From Candidatus Nitrotoga arctica (GTDB lineage Bacteria; Pseudomonadota; Gammaproteobacteria; Burkholderiales; Gallionellaceae): 64,000 nucleotides of DNA. This document shows positions 1 to 8,603 of the stretch, piece by piece. The stretch is taken from assembly GCF_918378365.1 (NCBI RefSeq), contig NZ_OU912926.1, positions 3,162,001 through 3,226,000 of the forward strand, read 5' to 3'. The notes under the pieces are model-generated. The model worked only from the letters and a program-made list of their open reading frames with translations, did not search any database and was not told the DNA's origin. The position numbers and the translations under genes are program-made. Position 1 is the stretch's first letter; each line of letters opens with the position of its first letter.

Positions 1-2
1 CA

Positions 3-299
3 TTGCTGTTATGGCTAAACGGTGAGGCCATGCTGGGCATTTTCGCGGGCGTGCTGGTACTGATCTCTGCTAGCCGATTATCCCGCACGCAACTGTCGAA
101 ATGTGCCGCACTGGTTGCACTAGGTTATTGGGTGTTGGCACACTGGATAGTGGATAGCGGTGAGCCTTCTGCAGCCATGCGCCTGTACCAATGGAATTAC
201 GGCCACCTGCTAAATTACAATGGTTTGTCGCAAACTATTGCATTAGTGTTTCCGTTTCTCATGCTTGGCTACCTTTGGCGCGTTAAAAGTACATCGTAG
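3..299 (+). CDS. C-terminal part of a VanZ-like membrane protein (partial)
   Basis: The reading frame enters from before the window, so only its last 98 codons are seen. The visible part is hydrophobic, with about three membrane segments, and ends in a short basic tail. It resembles the C-terminal half of VanZ-like membrane proteins of beta-proteobacteria, mainly around the NYGHLLNYNG stretch; the biochemical role of that family is not settled. It lies 40 bp before the [2Fe-2S] protein gene on the same strand. Identification is tentative because the diagnostic N-terminal half is missing. Confidence 0.5.
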   Translation: MLLWLNGEAMLGIFAGVLVLISASRLSRTQLSKCAALVALGYWVLAHWIVDSGEPSAAMRLYQWNYGHLLNYNGLSQTIALVFPFLMLGYLWRVKSTS

Positions 300-339
300 A
301 GAGGTTGTATAATTAAAATTTATTCTTGTGAGGTCTTGT

Positions 340-651
340 ATGAGCTACTATCAAAAGCATGTTTTCTTTTGCACTAACCAACGCGAAGAAGGCGCGGAGT
401 GCTGCAATAACATTGGTGCGCAATGGATGCGCGACTATGTTAAAGATAAAGTCCAAGCACTTGGACTGTCTAACGAAACAAATCATATCCGCATCAACTC
501 GGCAGGTTGCATGAATCGTTGTGATGAAGGACCTGTATTGGTGGTGTATCCCGAGGGGGTATGGTACACGTATATGGATGAGAGCGACCTCGACGAAATC
601 ATCGTTGAACACTTACAGAATGGACGTGTGGTGGAACGCCTGAAAATTTAA
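340..651 (+). CDS. Thioredoxin-like [2Fe-2S] ferredoxin-family protein
   Basis: A 103-residue protein with cysteines at 11, 21, 57 and 61 (CTNQREEGAEC, then CMNRC). That is the pattern of the thioredoxin-fold [2Fe-2S] ferredoxins related to the NuoE-type subunit. It should be a soluble cytoplasmic electron carrier; its partner is unknown. The ATG at 340 is preferred over the in-frame GTG at 328 because an AGG-containing ribosome site sits just before it and the family begins at this point. Its stop codon shares a base with the ATG of the following hydrolase (TAATG), so the two are translated together, a pairing common in beta-proteobacteria. Confidence 0.85.
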   Translation: MSYYQKHVFFCTNQREEGAECCNNIGAQWMRDYVKDKVQALGLSNETNHIRINSAGCMNRCDEGPVLVVYPEGVWYTYMDESDLDEIIVEHLQNGRVVERLKI

Positions 652-1265
652 TGCCCACATTAGAAGAAGTTTCTATCCCCGGCCCAGCGGGTAAACTGGA
701 GGTTGTGGTGCATATACCGGATGTTGCACCGCGTGCTATCGCGGTGATAGCACATCCGCTGCCCACTGTGGGCGGAACGATGGAAAACAAGATCGTAACT
801 ACACTGGCCAAGACTTTTGCCGAACTAGGATTCGCCGCGTTGCGCTTCAATTTTCGGGGCGTAGGTGCCAGCAACGGCGAGTTTGATAATGGTAATGGTG
901 AAGTAGATGATGCGCTCACAGTAACGCGCTATGCATTGAGTAAATATGGCGACCTGCCGCTGATCCTATCCGGTTTTTCCTTCGGTGGTTATGTGCAGGC
1001 GCGTGCGGCACAGCAACTGCCTCCGCGTCAACTGGTGCTGATCGCACCGGCAGTGATGCGTTATGCGATGCCGCCCGTGCCACGCAACACGCTACTGGTC
1101 CATGGTGAGCTGGATGAAGTGGTCTCGTTGACGGATGTTATGCAATGGGCACGCCCGCAACTCTTGCCTATCGTAGTATTACCGGGAGCGGTACATTTTT
1201 TCCATGGCCGTCTGGATCAGTTGAAAGAGATTGTGCGTCAGAATTTCCTGGGACAAGCACTATGA
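651..1265 (+). CDS. Alpha/beta hydrolase of the small serine-hydrolase type
   Basis: A 204-residue protein with the alpha/beta hydrolase layout: an oxyanion-side HPLPTVGGTMENK segment near residues 35-47, the nucleophile elbow GFSFGG (serine nucleophile), a late Asp in the HGELDEVV segment and a catalytic His in the final AVHFFHG segment. It resembles the short CGINE/YheT-like hydrolases often annotated as dienelactone hydrolase or KANL3-like. The substrate cannot be told from sequence. No signal peptide is seen, so it is cytoplasmic. It overlaps the preceding [2Fe-2S] gene by one base. Confidence 0.85.
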   Translation: MPTLEEVSIPGPAGKLEVVVHIPDVAPRAIAVIAHPLPTVGGTMENKIVTTLAKTFAELGFAALRFNFRGVGASNGEFDNGNGEVDDALTVTRYALSKYGDLPLILSGFSFGGYVQARAAQQLPPRQLVLIAPAVMRYAMPPVPRNTLLVHGELDEVVSLTDVMQWARPQLLPIVVLPGAVHFFHGRLDQLKEIVRQNFLGQAL

Positions 1266-1431
1266 CTGAGGTGCTGCTCAATAAATTTTATCGCTTACAT
1301 ATAAAACATATACTGCTCGTTAAAGTTTATTTGCGACCAGCCCGCTTTGCGGATTGACTGCTTACCCTCTTTGCAATCTTTATCTCGCTTAAGGTTTTGA
1401 ATTTATACTTGTACTTTAAAATAAATAAATT

Positions 1432-1845
1432 ATGTTATGGATTAAAGCATTGCATGTGATTTTTATGGTTACCTGGTTCGCTGGCTTGTTCTATCTGCCA
1501 CGTCTGTTCGTGTATCACACCATGAGCAATGATAAGACCAGCATCGAGCGATTCAAAATCATGGAGCGCAAATTGTTCTACGGCATCATGACTCCGGGTG
1601 GAGTGCTGACTGCCATTTTTGGATTATGGCTGTGGATTGGGTATGGTGTAACCGGTGGGTGGATGCACATCAAATTCACACTGGTGTTATTGTTAATCGC
1701 CTACCACGTATATTGTGGCAAGCTGCTACACGACTTTAAAACCGATCGCAACACGCGTAGTCATGTATTCTACCGCTGGTTCAATGAATTTCCAGTGCTG
1801 CTTATGATTGCCATCATCATTCTTGTAATCGTCAAACCTGTATAA
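1432..1845 (+). CDS. hemJ: Protoporphyrinogen IX oxidase HemJ
   Basis: A 137-residue protein with four predicted membrane helices and the HemJ signature at the start (KALHVIFMVTWFAGLFYLPR, residues 5-24, with the conserved His8 and the Arg that ends the first helix). HemJ oxidises protoporphyrinogen IX to protoporphyrin IX in heme synthesis. Length and helix count are those of the family. A supply of heme fits the dense set of cytochrome genes elsewhere in the window, but the gene sits alone between unrelated neighbours. The rRNA methyltransferase starts 4 bp after its stop. Confidence 0.9.
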   Translation: MLWIKALHVIFMVTWFAGLFYLPRLFVYHTMSNDKTSIERFKIMERKLFYGIMTPGGVLTAIFGLWLWIGYGVTGGWMHIKFTLVLLLIAYHVYCGKLLHDFKTDRNTRSHVFYRWFNEFPVLLMIAIIILVIVKPV

Positions 1846-1849
1846 ATAA

Positions 1850-2992
1850 ATGCTTGAAAATTTTTTTACACCCTGTCCGCGCGGCTTGGAAACAATGCTA
1901 GCCAATGAACTGAATACGCTCGGCGCGCAAGAGGTGCGTACCACCGATGGGGGCGTGCATTTCACCGGCCCCTTTTTGTTAAGCTACCGTATTAATCTAC
2001 ACAGCCGCATTGCCAGTCGCGTGTTGTGGCGCGTGGCGGTAGCACATTATCGCAACGAGCAGGACATTTTCGATACCGCCTATGCGCTGCCGTGGAACGA
2101 TTGGTTCGGCACCACACACACCATCCGAGTCAATATGACGGCAATTAAATGCCCCTTAAAAAGCCTGGATTTTGCCACACTGAAAATCAAGGATGCTGTG
2201 TGCGATAAATTCCGCGCGCTCACCGGCGAACGTCCCAACGTGGATACACATACACCAGATGTCCGCATCCATGCCTTCCTTGAATCCAGCCGCATGACGC
2301 TGTATGTCGACACTTCCGGCGATGCGCTGTTCAAACGCGGTGTGCGCCAGTACACCAACGTTGCTCCCCTGCGCGAGAATCTGGCTGCGGGCATTTTACT
2401 GCTGACGGGTTGGCAGCCCGGCGTGCCGTTGCTTGACCCGATGTGCGGCAGTGGCACTTTCCTGATTGAAGCGGCACTGATGTCACTTAACATCGCCCCC
2501 GGCATTAGCCGCAGTTTTGCCTTCGAGAAACTGAAAGATTTCGACGCCTCCGCGTGGAGCGACATGCGCCGCCAAGCGCAAGCAGCACAAAAACCGGTTG
2601 GCGCATTGCCGATTTTCGGCAGCGATTTATATGGTGACGAACTTAAAGCCGCACACCTCAATCTGGAAAACGCAGGCTTGCTGGAAGCGGTGTCGCTCAA
2701 TCAAGCAAACGTGCTGGAGATTTCCGCACCCGCCGACTATGGCGTACTGGTAGCGAACCTGCCTTATGGCGAGCGCATGGGCGACCTGGAAGAGCTGCAA
2801 GAGTTATACCCAAAGCTGGGCGACGTACTGAAGAAAAAATTCGGCGGCTGGAATGCCTATCTGTTCACTTCCGATTTACGCATGCCGAAGTTCATCCGTC
2901 TGTCCGTTTCACGCCGCACCCTGCTATTCAACGGCGCAATTGAATGTCGTCTATTTGAATACAAGATGGTGGCGGGGAGCAATCGCACTTGA
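1850..2992 (+). CDS. rlmL: THUMP-domain rRNA (guanine-N2) methyltransferase, RlmL N-terminal type
   Basis: A 380-residue class I SAM-dependent RNA methyltransferase. The N-terminal third holds the ferredoxin-like and THUMP RNA-binding regions. The SAM-binding loop is DPMCGSGTF (residues 196-204), and the catalytic N-L-P-Y motif is NLPYGERM (303-310), typical of base-amino methylation. E. coli RlmL is a fusion of this enzyme with a second methyltransferase (RlmK); here only the RlmL-like half is present, as in most beta-proteobacteria. The symbol is given by homology; the exact target base (m2G2445 of 23S rRNA in E. coli) is an inference. Confidence 0.85.
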   Translation: MLENFFTPCPRGLETMLANELNTLGAQEVRTTDGGVHFTGPFLLSYRINLHSRIASRVLWRVAVAHYRNEQDIFDTAYALPWNDWFGTTHTIRVNMTAIKCPLKSLDFATLKIKDAVCDKFRALTGERPNVDTHTPDVRIHAFLESSRMTLYVDTSGDALFKRGVRQYTNVAPLRENLAAGILLLTGWQPGVPLLDPMCGSGTFLIEAALMSLNIAPGISRSFAFEKLKDFDASAWSDMRRQAQAAQKPVGALPIFGSDLYGDELKAAHLNLENAGLLEAVSLNQANVLEISAPADYGVLVANLPYGERMGDLEELQELYPKLGDVLKKKFGGWNAYLFTSDLRMPKFIRLSVSRRTLLFNGAIECRLFEYKMVAGSNRT

Positions 2993-3202
2993 ATAAAATT
3001 ATATGTGAAAAATTCAAGCCATTGCCATTGGCCAAACAATGTTTCTAGTCCAATAGAACGTTCCGTCAACTCGACACGTACGCTGGAGAAATTAGTGACA
3101 ATGAGGGGCACAGTGTTTGAACTTTGCCCAAGGGCGAAACATTAAACCTGCTGAAATGAAATTGTTGGGCTGAACAAGCCACACAATATTTCTATGGGGA
3201 TT

Positions 3203-3607
3203 TTATTTCACTACTCTAAGTCGCGGTTTGCCAGGAAGCGTGGGTTTATCTGGCGAAGTCGCACTACCACTATCCGTTGGAAGTGTCGGTATAGAGTCGT
3301 TTCCCTGAAAGACCAGTCCTTGCCCAGTTTCCTTGGCAAAAATACCAATCACAGCATCTATCGGCACGACCAGTCCATGCGATACACCGCCAAAGCGCCC
3401 ACCGCAGGTAATCTCCTCATTACCAATATGCAGGTTACGCACTGCATCCATGCTAAGGTTGATCACGATTTCGCCATCCTTAACATAGGCCTTTGGTACT
3501 CGCGTCTGCTCACTTACTTTAACTGCCAAATAAGGAGTTAAAGCACTGTCGGAACACCAGTCGTAAATCGCACGTATCAAATATGGTTTTGTGGAAAACT
3601 CCTTCAC
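3203..3607 (-). CDS. sspB: ClpXP adaptor SspB
   Basis: A 134-residue protein matching SspB: an N-terminal dimer/ssrA-peptide-binding fold (KPYLIRAIYDWCSDSALTPY near the start, then the GGRFGGVSHGLVVP strand-loop around residues 69-82) and a flexible acidic and proline-rich linker ending in a short basic tail, LRVVK, which in SspB docks onto the ClpX N-domain. It delivers ssrA-tagged proteins to ClpXP. It overlaps sspA by 4 bp, the conserved pairing in beta- and gamma-proteobacteria. Confidence 0.95.
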   Translation of the reverse strand: MKEFSTKPYLIRAIYDWCSDSALTPYLAVKVSEQTRVPKAYVKDGEIVINLSMDAVRNLHIGNEEITCGGRFGGVSHGLVVPIDAVIGIFAKETGQGLVFQGNDSIPTLPTDSGSATSPDKPTLPGKPRLRVVK

Positions 3608-4203
3608 TTCCGCATCGCTTTTTCGGCTGCCGTCATCGCTTCAATATAGGCCGGACGCGAAAACAATCGTTCAGCATATTTCATCAGCGGCGCAGCCTCC
3701 TTGGCAAGTTGAATATCATAATAATCCAGTCGCCATAGCAATGGGGCTATTGCCACGTCAAGCATAGAGTATTCATCATTCAGCATGAATTTTTGTTTGG
3801 CAAAAATTGGGGCAATCTGGGTCAGACTGTCGCGTACTGATAGACGTGCCTTATCTGCGGTCTTTTGCACTCCACTTTCCAGTGCACCAATGTGACAGAA
3901 CATCTCACTCTCAAAGCGATGTAAAAATAATCTGGCACGCGCACGCATTACAGGGTCGGCAGGCATCAACTGCGGATGTGGAAATCGTTCGTCAATATAT
4001 TCGTTAATGATATTGGATTCATACAGAACCAAGTCCCGCTCTACCAGCACTGGTACCATATTATATGGATTCATTATCATGAGATCTTCGGGTTTGTTAA
4101 ACACGTCGACATCAATGATCTGGAAATCCATCCCTTTCTCATACAACACGATACGGCAGCGCTGACTGAACGGGTCTGTTGTTCCCGAGTAAAGCGTCAT
4201 CAT
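3604..4203 (-). CDS. sspA: Stringent starvation protein A (glutathione S-transferase fold)
   Basis: About 199 residues with an N-terminal thioredoxin-like GST domain (MMTLYSGTTDPFSQRC start) and a helical C-terminal domain. SspA is an RNA-polymerase-binding regulator that lacks ordinary GST activity. The ATG at 4203 is preferred because beta-proteobacterial SspA begins MMxLYSG; a GTG at 4215 that overlaps the actF stop (GTGA) is the alternative and would add four residues. The gene follows actF without a gap, so it is likely to be read through from the alternative complex III operon. It may also have its own promoter inside actF, which I cannot see clearly. Confidence 0.92.
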   Translation of the reverse strand: MMTLYSGTTDPFSQRCRIVLYEKGMDFQIIDVDVFNKPEDLMIMNPYNMVPVLVERDLVLYESNIINEYIDERFPHPQLMPADPVMRARARLFLHRFESEMFCHIGALESGVQKTADKARLSVRDSLTQIAPIFAKQKFMLNDEYSMLDVAIAPLLWRLDYYDIQLAKEAAPLMKYAERLFSRPAYIEAMTAAEKAMRK

Positions 4204-4211
4204 AGCGCGGC

Positions 4212-5225
4212 TCACACTTTTATCAGATGACTACGGGCCATCATACGACGCACCAGCAGGAACCCGATAACGGCCAATACTGGGACAATAACAAGAACAG
4301 CAAACACTGGCATAGTGCCGGTTCCATTTACGCCAGAAATCCAAACATACCTTTCAAACAACGTTCCGACGATAATACTAGCAGCCACTGTCAAGATAAT
4401 GGGCGGTGAGTGCCGTGACGGACGCATGGCCAGCACTGTAAATGGAATAATAAATTTAAGAGTTATCATCGACCACCATAGCACGCTGTAGTCGCCATTC
4501 TGCATCCCCATCACGCGATCCACTTCGTTGGGGAGATTTGGATACCAGATGACTAAATATTGTGCAAAGAAAGTATATATAAACAGTAAAGTGAATGCGA
4601 ACATCATCTGCGCGAGGTAGTTGTAAACATAATCTTCAACGGGGCGCACCAATTTGCCACGCGTATTCAATACGTAAATCCACGTCACAAGGAAAGCCAT
4701 GAACATGTTGAAATTACTAATGAAATGCTGCATGCCATAAATCGCACTGTGCCAAGATGGCACCAGCGTCATCTCAAAGTCCCACGCTATCATAGTGCCG
4801 TATAATACAAAAGTATAGGGAATCCAATTTGCAATATTATGAAAGCGTTGCTGATCTTCCTTACTGCGATCACTCACCTCCTGTCGCTTGATGAATACCC
4901 AAAAAATGGTCATCACTGCCAGCATACCAAGCACTTGGCGTGTCACCAGAAATGTGTAGTTATGCCAAGCGGGAAGATGATGCCCATGCTCAGTGGCCGT
5001 GCTCAACCATGGGAAGGTTTTTTCGCCGCCAACCAATAGTATGATCAACAATACAAACGCTAACGGGAAAAGTGCAAACAGAGATACTGCTAATCGGCGA
5101 ATTTCATAGCGCCATTGGGCGCCTACCAAGTGCAACACTGCACTCAATGTCACCCCCCCCAGCGCAAGATAAAGCACCACCAAAAAACTAACTGTCAAAA
5201 CTGACCAATTGCTATACGAAATCAT
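4212..5225 (-). CDS. actF: Alternative complex III subunit ActF
   Basis: A 337-residue integral membrane protein with roughly ten predicted helices, occupying the ActF position at the end of the act operon. ActF is a shortened relative of the NrfD/PsrC-like subunit ActC and takes part in the proton-handling membrane core of the quinol:cytochrome c/HiPIP oxidoreductase. The ATG at 5225 is chosen over the GTG at 5234 because AAGGGAG lies at correct distance before it. The first base of sspA's alternative start overlaps its stop. Subunit assignment rests on helix content and operon order more than on a single motif. Confidence 0.85.
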   Translation of the reverse strand: MISYSNWSVLTVSFLVVLYLALGGVTLSAVLHLVGAQWRYEIRRLAVSLFALFPLAFVLLIILLVGGEKTFPWLSTATEHGHHLPAWHNYTFLVTRQVLGMLAVMTIFWVFIKRQEVSDRSKEDQQRFHNIANWIPYTFVLYGTMIAWDFEMTLVPSWHSAIYGMQHFISNFNMFMAFLVTWIYVLNTRGKLVRPVEDYVYNYLAQMMFAFTLLFIYTFFAQYLVIWYPNLPNEVDRVMGMQNGDYSVLWWSMITLKFIIPFTVLAMRPSRHSPPIILTVAASIIVGTLFERYVWISGVNGTGTMPVFAVLVIVPVLAVIGFLLVRRMMARSHLIKV

Positions 5226-5238
5226 TTGCTGCACTCCC

Positions 5239-5778
5239 TTATTTGGCTGCGGGCGTTACTGCCACAGCAGATTGCCCATTTTGCAGCACCTTGCGCACAT
5301 AGTTGATTACATTCCAGCGTTCGGTAGCTGACAGATCATTAGCATACGACGGCATGACCGCACCCCCGAACGTCATATAGCCCCAAATGAAACCATCAGA
5401 CCGCTCTTTCGTTTGATCAGCTGTCAAGTCAAACGGCTTTAATAATAATTTCGCTCCCACTAATCCATCGCCCTTGCCAGAATATCCGTGACAAGGAGTG
5501 CAATAAATTTGAAACAACTTCCCGCCAAGCGCCACTGATTTGTCGTCTGCTGGAATTGGATTCAATTGCTTTTCCGACGCGCCCATATCCTTCACCAGAG
5601 ATGACACACCGGGAATTGGAACTGAATGTTTTGGATATGGTCTCATTCCAGGATTTTTCAAATCCACACTCTCTTGTGGTTTAATACTAATCTGGTTCGC
5701 CATGTCGTCCGACCATGGCCATGCTTGCGCAAACGTAGGTACTAACAGCAATACAATTGCCAAGGATAATTTCATCAT
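5239..5778 (-). CDS. actE: Alternative complex III subunit ActE, monoheme cytochrome c
   Basis: A 179-residue periplasmic cytochrome c with an N-terminal signal sequence ending near AQA (residue 19), one heme site CTPCH at residues 93-97 and a likely axial Met in GYMTFGGAVMPSY (about 134-146). ActE is the terminal electron-transfer heme of alternative complex III, facing the periplasmic acceptor. Some characterised ActE proteins are lipoproteins; here no lipobox cysteine follows the signal, so the lipid anchor appears to be on ActB1 instead. The start overlaps the actD stop (ATGATGA). Confidence 0.92.
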   Translation of the reverse strand: MMKLSLAIVLLLVPTFAQAWPWSDDMANQISIKPQESVDLKNPGMRPYPKHSVPIPGVSSLVKDMGASEKQLNPIPADDKSVALGGKLFQIYCTPCHGYSGKGDGLVGAKLLLKPFDLTADQTKERSDGFIWGYMTFGGAVMPSYANDLSATERWNVINYVRKVLQNGQSAVAVTPAAK

Positions 5779-6302
5779 TTTCCCGCCTCTTCCTGAATCT
5801 CAAGTGCCTTATGCTTGGTAAAAATCGTCTTAAAAATAGCTACTGCCGACTCGTCCCCTTTCACCAAAATACCAATTTGGTCTTCCGATACTTTGGTGCT
5901 ATATAACGATGACCGCTTAGCTGGCAAGCCTGCGCAAATTAAGAAACCAAGGATGGTGATGAATACACCCCCGAGAATGAACATTTCATAAGTCAGAACG
6001 AAATCAGGCGGCAATGGCACAATTGGTTTGCCACCCTTAATTTGGGAAAAGAAGTTAGCCTGCGCGCTCGCAACCAGAAAAAAAGCAAGCAAACCACCCA
6101 TACAGGCTCCAATTAAAGTAAACCATTGCACATGGACTGGCTTGTCGCCCAACACTTTTTCAACTTCAGGATGCTCAATGGGTGACTTGAGTATCAAGTC
6201 GTCCATGTTAAACCCCTTGATATTGGCCGCGCGCAATTCAGCAATTACAGCCACGGCCTCATCAAAATCGTTAAACAGTGCCAGTAAATGACGTTGGCTC
6301 AT
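5775..6302 (-). CDS. actD: Alternative complex III subunit ActD (DUF3341)
   Basis: A 175-residue protein: a soluble N-terminal domain of about 60 residues (FNDFDEAVAVIAELR), two membrane helices separated by a short loop (about 60-80 and 105-125), and a soluble C-terminal stretch with KVSEDQIGILVKGD. This is the DUF3341/ActD layout, peripheral to ActC in the complex. A GGGAGAG ribosome site precedes the ATG. It sits directly between actC and actE, the standard order. Confidence 0.92.
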   Translation of the reverse strand: MSQRHLLALFNDFDEAVAVIAELRAANIKGFNMDDLILKSPIEHPEVEKVLGDKPVHVQWFTLIGACMGGLLAFFLVASAQANFFSQIKGGKPIVPLPPDFVLTYEMFILGGVFITILGFLICAGLPAKRSSLYSTKVSEDQIGILVKGDESAVAIFKTIFTKHKALEIQEEAGK

Positions 6303-6303
6303 T

Positions 6304-7668
6304 TTAGTACTCTCCCTTCACAGCAGGTTTGTGCTTCATCGCTAGACTACGGTGATACACCATTTCTTTGACTTCATACATAGAAACGGAAGGGAATACC
6401 TTGCAGAACACCATAAACAATAAAGTGAACCAGCCAAAGCTACCAAATACGATACCCCACTGCACTAAGCTTGGCCATTGATCATGATCCCAAGTCCAGG
6501 GATAGTGGCCGTGAGCGAAACTCGGCGCTATAATCATCCAACGTTCCAGCCACATACCCACGTTAAGCAATATCGATACTACGAACAATATTGGAAGGTG
6601 GGTCTGGAAACGTTTAAATGCTAGCATCAAAGGCAAAATGGATCCAAAGAAGATCATTGCCCAGAAGAATGGGGCATAAGGGCCAGTAGCCTTAAAAATT
6701 AATTGATCCTTGGCTGTCTGGTCATGCCCATACCATACTGAAGCAAACTCAATCAGATTGAGGTAAGTCCACACCATTGCAATAGCGAAGGTCAGGCGTA
6801 CCAGCTTCTTCATAATAGGCAACGTCATGTACTCTTCAAACCTGAACACATATCGCAAGATAATAAAAAGCGTGATGATCGCCGCACAACCGGAATATAA
6901 GGCACCCGCAACAAAGTAAGGAGGGAACGATGTTACATGCCAACCGGGCATATTCGACATAGCAAAGTCTGAAGCCACGATGGAGTGCACTGACACAGCC
7001 AGTGGAATCAGGAAGCAAGCTATAGTTAGATAGGTGATTCTGAAGTTTCGCCACTGGCGATCAGTTCCTTCCCAGCCAAGTGACATCACCGTGTATAATT
7101 TCTTACGCCAACCCGAATGGATATTGTCACGGCAAATTGCCAGATCAGGAATCATGCCGACGTAAAGAAAGAGAACGGAAGAGCTTAAATAGGTGGCAAT
7201 CGCGAACATATCCCATACTAGCGGGGACTGGAAATTTGGCCATACCCAACGCTCATTAGGGTAAGGCATCACATAATAGACCATCCATAAACGGCCTAAG
7301 TGCACCAGGACGAACAAGCCTGCCGTCATCAACGAGAAGGTTGTCATTGCCTCAGCGAAACGGTAGATTGGCTTACGCCAATCGGCATGCATTAAATGCA
7401 GAATCGCCGACAGCAAAGTTCCAGAATGGCTCATGCCTATCCAAAAAATGAAGGTGGCAATGTACAAACCCCAGACATGAGAGTTGTTTTTATTGGAAAC
7501 ACCCATGCCAGTCTGATACTGGTAAATTTCGCTTCCCACCGCCACACCTATCATGGCAAGTGCGATAAATAAAATCACCCAGTACAGCCTTCTTGGACTC
7601 TCCAAACTCTTGAGCACATCTTTGTTAATCTGTGCCCAAGCTATATCTTCGCGTATATCTTTTCCCAT
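6304..7668 (-). CDS. actC: Alternative complex III subunit ActC (NrfD/PsrC-like quinol-binding membrane protein)
   Basis: A 454-residue polytopic protein with about ten helices, of the NrfD/PsrC family. In alternative complex III it holds the quinol-oxidation site next to the iron-sulfur subunit and a putative proton channel. Family-typical stretches include FIFWIGMSHSGTLLSAILHL (about residues 73-92) and LGRLWMVYYVMPYPN. It has a strong GGAGG ribosome site. A 77-bp gap separates it from actB2, holding a small hairpin, so this is the only real gap inside the operon. Confidence 0.93.
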   Translation of the reverse strand: MGKDIREDIAWAQINKDVLKSLESPRRLYWVILFIALAMIGVAVGSEIYQYQTGMGVSNKNNSHVWGLYIATFIFWIGMSHSGTLLSAILHLMHADWRKPIYRFAEAMTTFSLMTAGLFVLVHLGRLWMVYYVMPYPNERWVWPNFQSPLVWDMFAIATYLSSSVLFLYVGMIPDLAICRDNIHSGWRKKLYTVMSLGWEGTDRQWRNFRITYLTIACFLIPLAVSVHSIVASDFAMSNMPGWHVTSFPPYFVAGALYSGCAAIITLFIILRYVFRFEEYMTLPIMKKLVRLTFAIAMVWTYLNLIEFASVWYGHDQTAKDQLIFKATGPYAPFFWAMIFFGSILPLMLAFKRFQTHLPILFVVSILLNVGMWLERWMIIAPSFAHGHYPWTWDHDQWPSLVQWGIVFGSFGWFTLLFMVFCKVFPSVSMYEVKEMVYHRSLAMKHKPAVKGEY

Positions 7669-7710
7669 TGCTCTATTTCCTCCCCTTATGCTTGCGTGAA
7701 AGTAGCTTCA

Positions 7711-7731
7711 ATGCCGCTTCCCACGCGGCAT
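7711..7731 (-). other. Hairpin in the actB2-actC intercistronic gap
   Basis: ATGCCGC (7711-7717) and GCGGCAT (7725-7731) form a 7-bp perfect stem with a 7-base loop in the only gap inside the act operon. No U-tract follows on the transcribed strand, so it does not look like a terminator. An mRNA-processing or stability element is one possibility, but this is inference. Confidence 0.4.
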
Positions 7732-7745
7732 CCCCATTACGCTGC

Positions 7746-8600
7746 TTAAATAGCGCTTTCACGCAACTGCTCCAGATACATCACCGACGGATAAGTGCGC
7801 AACTCTTCCAAAATGCGATAGCCACGCAGTTTGACAGCCTCTTCTGCTGCGTCCTTTGCTTGTTTATCCTTATTTAGTTCAACCTGTTGCGTCATCCACT
7901 GTTTACCAACCTTAGCCAAGGGGTCAACCAGATTACCAAAAGATATAGCTCCCGTCGGACAAACTTGCTGACAGGCAGTCTGCACTTCACCATCAAGTAC
8001 ACTTCGTCCTTCGCTACGTGCATTGCTCTTGGCGACAGTCAATCGCTGCACACAGAACGTACATTTTTCCATCACACCCTTGCCACGCACGGTCACGTCT
8101 GGATTGAGCTGCTGATTCATCGGCTCCGGCCACACATTAGCAGTAGTTGGATAGTCATACCAGTTGAAGTAGCGAACCTTATACGGGCAGTTCGCGTTAC
8201 AGTAACGTGAGCCGACGCAACGATTGTAAACCTGCGAGTTCAGACCATCCGCCGTGTGGTTGGTAGCACCTACTGGACATACCGTTTCGCACGGTGCAGC
8301 CTCACAATGCTGACACAACATAGGTAGAAACTGCGCCCCCTGATCGGCAAATTCGCGGCCATCATTATCCCAGTAACGTTCGATGCGTATCCAATGGTGG
8401 GAATGCCCATGTGCAAATTTCTCCTTGCCAACCACGGGCAGATTGTTTTCTGCATAACATGCCACGCTACAAGCATTACAGCCGGTGCATGAATCCAAGT
8501 CTATGCTCATCGCCCATTTGTATTCCCGGTGCGGCCTGTCGTCCGACGGATGCTGTTGGCGGAAGTCAGACCAGTTTTCTAATAAGTTGGTAATGGACAC
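7746..8600 (-). CDS. actB2: Alternative complex III iron-sulfur subunit ActB2 (separate from ActB1)
   Basis: A 284-residue ferredoxin-type protein with fifteen cluster cysteines: 38/41/44/48, 96/99/104/108, 128/134/138 and 180/183/210/214. Fifteen is what three [4Fe-4S] and one [3Fe-4S] cluster need, as found in the B2 domain of characterised ActB. It forms an electron wire from the quinol site on ActC to the heme subunits. In the structurally studied complexes B1 and B2 are one polypeptide; here they are two genes 3 bp apart. It starts with GTG at 8600, supported by a strong GGAGGTG ribosome site. No signal peptide of its own is seen, so export with Tat-targeted ActB1 is likely. Confidence 0.92.
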   Translation of the reverse strand: MSITNLLENWSDFRQQHPSDDRPHREYKWAMSIDLDSCTGCNACSVACYAENNLPVVGKEKFAHGHSHHWIRIERYWDNDGREFADQGAQFLPMLCQHCEAAPCETVCPVGATNHTADGLNSQVYNRCVGSRYCNANCPYKVRYFNWYDYPTTANVWPEPMNQQLNPDVTVRGKGVMEKCTFCVQRLTVAKSNARSEGRSVLDGEVQTACQQVCPTGAISFGNLVDPLAKVGKQWMTQQVELNKDKQAKDAAEEAVKLRGYRILEELRTYPSVMYLEQLRESAI

Positions 8601-8603
8601 CTT

